NCBI GenBank assembly: GCA_027922465.2
Contig: BQMF02000164.1
Location: forward strand, 310,001 to 374,000
Length of the DNA stretch: 64,000 nt
Source of the DNA: Turritopsis dohrnii
Lineage: Eukaryota; Cnidaria; Hydrozoa; Anthoathecata; Oceaniidae
Direction: 5' to 3'
Part shown: in pieces, positions 57,451-64,000 of the stretch
Layout of the letters: every line of letters begins with the position of its first letter
Numbering within the stretch: the stretch's first letter is position 1
Position numbers and translations under genes: made by a program
The notes under the pieces: generated by a model
Seen by the model: the letters and a program-made list of their open reading frames with translations, nothing else
What the model was told of the DNA's origin: nothing
The model's database searches: none

Positions 57451-58300
57451 TATCTTTGCTACTAACTTCAAACAACTGTGATTTTTTTGACAATGCAGGT
57501 TATTGCGATCATCAAATTTATAAAGGGTTATTCATCAGCAGAGAGGAACATTAATAGAATTATAAATACTTTCTCCCTTTAGACTACGACAAATTATTTG
57601 CTAAGTCAATGTGATTATTATGCTATGATAGTTGCTATAAGCCAACACAAAATATTTGGTAAAACCTATTTTCCAAAGTTCTCAATGTTGTATGAAATGC
57701 TGGTAGACCCGCAGCTGTTGGTTTTCACCCCAAAATATTCTGTTACTTTTCAACATAAAAAACATTGAATTTGGGGACAAGGGGTCTTATCAAGAGGTCT
57801 TATCAACTGGCAGGCGAATTTGCCCTTTCACAACCAATCTTTTAATATATTTCGTGGACACTAGCCGAAACGTTTTAATAAATTTTATCAAAATTCAACA
57901 TGAAGCTTCAGTCTTTTATATTCATTTTAAAATTGATTGCGTGCTCCAATACTTTTAATCAAAACAAACTTTTATATAGACAACTTACCAAGTGACGTAA
58001 TATTTATAAACATTAAAATTCTTTACTTGATAATTGCATGGTAAGTTTCGTCATTTTCCTGTGAGTATACGCATGCACTTTCGCACGAAATAAAACATTC
58101 TTTATTATAAATTTCAAACTGCTTTGTTTATAGCTTTATTGAGGACCCATGCAGACAATAAAAACTCAATTAAAGTCAAAGTCAAGTATATAATATTTAT
58201 CCAGTGAAAATATTATTCGAATTTAGATTACCTGTCATTAGATATTTCTGAACACTTTTAACCGTTTTAATTTCTGCCCAACCTTTTGCAACTATTTTGC
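57451..58300. other. Unassigned AT-rich DNA
   Basis: No gene. TAGCCGAAACGTTTTAATAA at about 57863 resembles Penelope-like element ends, without a full motif. Confidence 0.35.
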
Positions 58301-58385
58301 CCCACTTTGTTACTCCTGGCCCACTTTGTAATTGTGCCGTCCCACTTTGTAATTTTTAACTGCACCACTTTGTAATTTACAGTTT
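58301..58385. repeat. CCCACTTTGTAATT minisatellite
   Basis: Four spaced copies of CCCACTTTGT(AA/TA)TT-like units of 22-30 bp period. Confidence 0.7.
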
Positions 58386-58459
58386 TTCTTTTTATTTATA
58401 CATTCGCTGCTTTCGAAGTAAATAAGATCTTTTACAAGCACTTTATCTATAAAAAATAT

Positions 58460-58592
58460 TACATAACCTCACCAAATTGGCCAGTTCAGGCCAAATTTGG
58501 ACCAATTTTTGAAAGTTCTCCACATTTCACAAAATTTTGCGCAAAGAAGAATTGGAAGGTACTGATTTCGAATTTTGCAGTGATGTTTCAGG
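58460..58592. repeat. Single monomer of the 128-bp repeat
   Basis: CCAGTTCAGGCCAAATTTGG, TGAAAGTTCTCCACATTTCA and GGTACTGATTTCGAATTTTG match one monomer of the array family. Confidence 0.8.
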
Positions 58593-59970
58593 TTTCAAGA
58601 TTAACATCAGTTATTCTTGCGCAGCGCACACAGGCACAGTTTACATTCTGTGCGCGTTCACATTCCACCTGGTTCATGTTAGATAAAATGTTAAACCACT
58701 CACTCAAGAAGAAAAGTTTTGCAAAAATATTTACTTTGTAAATAAATGAAGCCGAAATCTATAAATTGATGATTGGCGAGTTAATTGCGTTTTTCCTATC
58801 GCGCATGTGCAAAAACATTTCAAGATCATTTCTATCTCTTTCAGCATATAAGATTTAGTTTGAAAACTATTGAGGTCGGCAAATGTAAATTGATAAATTT
58901 ATTTATCAATTGTACATGGTACTTGCCACTCTAATAATGACAGTTATTCAAAACAATGACATAAAATCAAAAAATACTAATAAAGCATTGGGTACAACCA
59001 GAACTTTCCCGCTGATTGAAAATCAGTTCAAACTGTGAGACCTTGCATTTCGAATCACGGAAAATCACAACTTTGTTTCCCTCTACCTTTTCACAGAAGA
59101 AATGAAATACACTTCGGCATTGCTCTAATTGGTTAATTTTTATCCCGTTTTCAATACACTCAAATCAACGCAATGAATTTGCCTTTATTATTTATATTGA
59201 TAAGATCTGATCGTATATGCTTCTTTAAACAGTTAAACATGTTAGCCTTAATGCATGGTAATCATGACACTTACTCATTCTCGTATATATGTGTACATTA
59301 AATCAGAGTTCGTGTATTTGCAATTATCAATATTATTTCGAAAATATGATAAAATATTTGGATTTGAACTCTATGATGACAAAATTGTACATGTTTGGAA
59401 GAAAGTGTAGTGCTTATTTCTCTCTTTAGCGCCACCAGGAGTTCCCCAGTCAGTCATTCTGTGTGTAATGTTACAGTTACTTGCGCCCTCTTTAACGCCT
59501 TTTCTTGTTATCTCTAAATTTTTCGGTTCGAAATCAGAACATGATTCTTAGCATTAATTCTTGAACGATAAGCATTCATAATTTAATAAACTAAGGAATC
59601 TTGAAATTTAATATACGATCGTTGAGAAGCAGAATCGAAGAGCGCCTTTTGAGAGTTTTTGTTTCCTATAGTGATTTGAGCCGTCTACAATAAAATGTCT
59701 GCATTTGCACGTGAATAATAAACGGGGTTTCCTGCGCCTTTCTTTAAGGCCGGTTTCCAGTTCATCCGGTTTTCTTTAGAGTAACGTCATTTCGGCATTG
59801 TTCAGAAATGTTTTCAGAAGAAACGTGACCTGTATGAATTTGCTCTGTTTGTTTTTCGATTTGTTTTTGTGGATTTTCTCCTGAAGAAGTTCAAACAAAT
59901 ATCGGAGTTGTGTTTTTTCGAACACTAAAAACACCATTTTACTTTCGTACACTCACTGACCTTCCACCCT
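58593..59970. other. Unassigned DNA
   Basis: Nothing recognised. Confidence 0.35.
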
Positions 59971-60300
59971 TTAAACATAGGAAAGGTTTTTCCTTCTAAG
60001 GGTCGCTCCTAGATTGCCGATCCGTAAATACAGGACATTTATCAGACCGATGTTTTTGTCACAGAACACACAGGATACTTTAGAATGCACACTAGCCTTT
60101 CCGTGCTGCCCTGATAGTAGTGTTGAGGCTAAAGCGAGAGAATTAGAAGAATAAAATGGATTGATGTGACCTTTGATTTGCTGTCTTCCACCATCACCTT
60201 GAGTTCCTTCTTCATTACCTCTAAGAATTTCGTTATATCCCATCTAAATCCATCTGCGTTCGCCCTGTTAAGAGACACCTCTTAAATTCACTTGAATTCT
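59971..60300 (-). pseudogene. BEL/Pao-type gag zinc-knuckle relic
   Basis: A 90-codon minus-strand frame contains VSCVFCDK. A neighbouring frame continues with His and Cys spaced as in the C-terminal zinc knuckle of BEL/Pao gag proteins, so a frameshift lies within the knuckle. It is short, broken and without neighbouring protease, RT or LTRs. Assignment rests on motif layout only. Confidence 0.45.
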
Positions 60301-63300
60301 CTCTTGGCTATTGAAGCTGACAATACAAAAGATGTTTCATGTTTATCGCTTTGTAACATGGATTCATAACGTTCGATGTTGGTTTCACAATAAATCTCAA
60401 ATTCCGTGTTTTCCTCGATTTAACTGAATAATTCTGCTTCATCAGATAAGACGTTCTGTGTAAATATCTGAATATGTTTAAATTTCTTTTAGCACAGCTA
60501 CATTTGATTTGATTTTATAATGTTTTTCTTCGCAGTTCAGGCTTTCATCAACAACAATCTCATTCAGCTTTTATAAATAAACCATCTATACATTTCTTAT
60601 CAGTTTTTTCTTAATTTTTCGTATTTAGTCGCCATAACACATGTAGAACTCAATCAGAATGAAACAGAATAAAATCAGCAAATAATCTTCAATTAGTAGT
60701 TAGAGTTACAGTATTATAGTTTTGTACATCCATCCGGTTCGTGTAGGCCATGTAAACCATGTAGACTTGGCGGTAGTTAGTTCACTAATTTCTTTAAAAA
60801 CAGGGCGTATACAGCGCTGTAACCATGATTTTCATATTGAGGGGAGCTGGTGTGATTTTTCCGATTTCTCAATTTTCATACAACAAGTAGCTAATGTATG
60901 AGTTTTGGTTTATAGAGCAAATAAAAAGGTGAAAAATATAAGTTAACATTCATTAAATGTGTCTTTATTGTTACGGCACTGATATTATACAATAAAAAAT
61001 AGAAGAAGCCATGTGTATATGTTACGGAATCCGAATGCGAGTTATGCCTTTTCCTTTATGCAACGGCTTCTGTTTAAGCAATATTTTCAATTCCAGGGTA
61101 TGTCTGCCAGTTATATGTTTGAGAGCATCTGCCCATAAACATTGCAATTAAAAGTATGGTGTATTAGTAAATTTGCATATGGCTTTCTCAGCATTTAATG
61201 GCTTTTCTCACTCACACTATTTTTCGTACAATTGGTCAAAATGATTCCTTAAAATGACAACTATCATCTTCACTGAGCATCTGTCATAATCACTCTGAAT
61301 TTGTCATGGAAATTTGCCGAGAAATGTATGTCTGCATTTTTTACTTATTTGTCTACAACTCATTTCATTTTTTCATTTTGTTTCAAAAACATTTATAAGG
61401 TTGTAGTTGTGGGTCACCGTTGAGATGGGCCTTAATTCTTTCTTTACAAAAATTCGTGCGCGTCAAAAATTTGATACACGGAGAATATAATTTACAGGTT
61501 TATTGTAGCTACACATAAACTGAATGAGAGGAATTCCATGAATTTGTGTCTAACTATGCTTCATTGCTGCATACAAGCGATTTTCGCAACAAATCCAGAA
61601 TTTCAAATCCAGAATTTCAGTTTCGTTCCTCCTGCGCTTTTATTTTTCCATGGAGATATTTTTTAACTTTGGTTTTTTATCATTGTAGCCAAAAGTGTGA
61701 CCAATCACATCACGTGGTTACATAATGTTTTATATCATTAGTTATACGACGGGAAGTCCAAATATAAATAACAAAAATTTTGGGAAAAGTAGTTCTAATC
61801 GAACTTTTATACGTTATACGAAGTGCACCATGAACAACTACTAATTTACTAGTTTGCAAACAAACACAAAAATTATTTTTTACACAAAGCTCTTGTTAGG
61901 AGCTCACAATAAAGTTTTTTACTGAAGTTATAAAAATCAGCATAAATCTATCGGATTACGTCTGCCTTCAATACAGTAAAATGTTACTTTCACTTTGATC
62001 TGTGTTGTAAGGCTTGTCCTACGTTCTGCGTTTTATGCACATTTCCTGCCCCTGTTTGCGTAATGTGTCGATTCAAATGAAAGCTCGTCTGAGTGTTGCA
62101 TAGGAAGTTAGACATGGCAACGGGTAATTAAAGAGTCAATACCTATAGTCAATGAAAGTACCAAAGATAGTTCTGAAGATTACAACGACAACGCTAACTC
62201 CAGTTTCGTTCCGTTCTGTTCTGTTAGTAATCAATATTCAACAACATGGGGAAGTCACTGAAAGAACGTCCGTTATTTGCTATCATAGAAGTTGAAAAGC
62301 ATCGCTAGAGAGCGGGAAAACAATTGAAACATCAATCATTAAAACATTTAGAAAAGGGAAGAAAATATAACGAAAATCTGTATATCACAGTTAAAGCGAA
62401 AAGTAACATTCTTAGAGGGTCGAGTCTTTGTAGATTGGACGTCTCATTTCCTTTATTTAATTAATTTTTAATCAAACTCATAAATGAAGTGACAATGCAC
62501 AAATACGAATCATCCAAAAACGAACTCTCAAACCAGTCTCTTTTCGGTTCCACAAACAATTTCTGTTTAAAAAAAGGAAAGTCGATGAAGACTTTTTTGA
62601 GAAAGCGCTATGCTCCCTAATCAATTTAAAAAAATATTTATGGTATTAACAAGGAAATGCTTCAAAGGAATAAATGGGTTTTATACACAGCCTCAAATTC
62701 ATTATTGCGCCATAGGTTTCAGGTAAGGTGCATCTTTTGTTAAGATTTATTTTTCCCAGGGATGTTCTTTCAATTTATTTCATTTTGTCAAATTGTATAA
62801 GGTCAGACAAATAAAGTTTTGCATGTTACATTTTCCACTTTCTACCTTTTGTTCGAAAAATGTTTCTGCTTTATAGAAAGTTTCTCTAAAACTCAATTAT
62901 CTCTGATATTTTTTTTTACTTATAAGAATACCTGAAAGTTTTGCTCAGGAGAAATGTGTTAGACTTGACATATGAAATTTCCTATTACAAATAAAATGTA
63001 CAATTTTTGATGAAACTGATAAACGGTGAATCATACAAATATTAGTACGTTGAGGTTTTCTCCTTAACCAAGAGAAAATCCAATTCATTTGTGGAAAACA
63101 TGCTCATGTTACACCTACACGCAGTTTCTAGGTGTATTCTTTGTAGAAACTGCTTTCTAAGTACTGCCTTCCTTACGGGAATTACAGATCCAACTGTATC
63201 CATAAGGTTTTAAAATATCACTTTAGGTAATCAATTCAACTAAAAACAGTTTAACAATCTTAATAGTTAGTTTTTTAATCTCTATATAATTGACTTCACT

Positions 63301-64000
63301 TTCTTAAGGCCAATTTTGGAGTGTTTCACTCAGAAGCTTGTGTTCATATGGAGAAATTATATGCGTAACCACAAGCTTATTTCACTTGAAGTCTCCATAC
63401 AAAGGGCTATATGTTTTTTACCTATCCAACCCATCCAACTTATCACGATTCATCCATGCAAAATACAACCAGACTCTGATGACTCTGATAACTTGGATGG
63501 TATTGTTGGGCATGGTTATGGCCAGACGGTCGACTTTGGGAAAAGACTTTCGATTTCCTGTTTATGCATACGCACTCTAGTTTACGTTAACATTTATGAG
63601 GGTTTTACTTTTAAATTCAACTAAAGCTTGCAATCAACCGAAATAATATATTAGGAAGGCATTTTATAATTAGTTACTTAAATAAATTCAGTTGGGTAGA
63701 GAGCTTTATTATAAAAAAGATTTGAAGCCAATTACGATGTGGCACAGATGCGGCTACGAAACGTTTTTTTAAAAAAATTTAAATTTATAAAGAGAAAATT
63801 TTTTAAAATGTGGCTTCGAGTCTTTTTTATAATAATTAGTTACGTTCTTGCATTTAAATTAAAATCTCAAACAGAACATCAACAAAGAATTTTCACTTGA
63901 TGTAGGTGATATTGTTATTCACACGATTAACTGGGAACCGAGTAATTTTGTGGGTGATTTTTGAATAAATTTCTTTCTCGTATGAACATATTATGAATTT
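60301..64000. other. Unassigned AT-rich DNA to window end
   Basis: No gene, RNA or repeat family recognised. Overlapping frames at 63316-63624 and 63338-63580 have no relatives. Confidence 0.35.

Overview
This window is AT-rich eukaryotic (metazoan) DNA. Evidence: GT-AG introns, short TTAGGG-type repeats, a non-LTR retrotransposon with an SGNH-type ORF1, a spliced CACTA-like DNA transposon, Helitrons, short foldback elements and hammerhead-like motifs of the kind linked to Penelope-like elements. The repeat content resembles invertebrates such as cnidarians or molluscs, but I cannot name the species. Transposons and old segmental duplications fill most of the sequence; host coding sequence is sparse.

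Most notable content: two paralogous minus-strand genes, about 50 kb apart (coding exons 1825-3426 and 50557-53787). Aligning the copies gives four coding exons each. All introns are GT-AG and phase 0, and exon sizes match (150/75/150/174 nt and 150/87/144/159 nt). They predict small secreted, helix-rich proteins with a hydrophobic leader, four conserved cysteines and several N-glycosylation sequons. The leader exon is about 78% identical between copies; the exons for the mature helices are only about 35-40% identical. Exon sizes, phases and cysteines recall short-chain four-helix cytokines, but I recognise no sequence homologue and the initiator exon is unresolved. The genes lie in a larger direct duplication (about 1.38-4.9 kb versus 50.1-56.2 kb). 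A further copy of only the upstream region sits at 5.28-6.33 kb.

Layout. 1-1230: 128-bp tandem repeat. 1380-6330: gene copy 1 and its duplicated upstream region. 8342-8445: perfect inverted repeat beside telomere-like repeats. 8525-9616: Helitron. 9875-11440: duplicated unit B. 11820-13800: second 128-bp array. 14-20 kb: decayed LINE, a TA-flanked MITE and an inverted repeat. 21500-31117: a 9.6-kb CACTA/EnSpm-like transposon with a 711-aa transposase frame and an eight-exon accessory gene ending in a BEN/DUF4806-like domain. 31.8 kb: well-formed hammerhead-like motif. 33679-34369: hAT-like element. 34.4-34.8 kb: third 128-bp array. 38-39.95 kb: second unit B, split by a SINE. 39959-44851: a dead CR1/L2-like LINE broken by a hAT-like MITE, a nested LINE and a hairpin-plus-telomere-repeat insertion. 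46.9-47.3 kb: CACTA end inside a LINE fragment. 48-49.7 kb: palindromic MITEs. 50.1-56.3 kb: gene copy 2, split by a second Helitron, with a tRNA-like sequence. 56.5-57.4 kb: inverted repeats with hammerhead-like cores. 59.97-60.3 kb: BEL/Pao gag-like relic. The remainder is unassigned AT-rich DNA.

Nested insertions give a relative history: the paralogous genes duplicated first, and Helitron B, a hAT-like MITE and a palindromic MITE entered copy 2 afterwards. The LINE inserted intact and was then broken at least three times.
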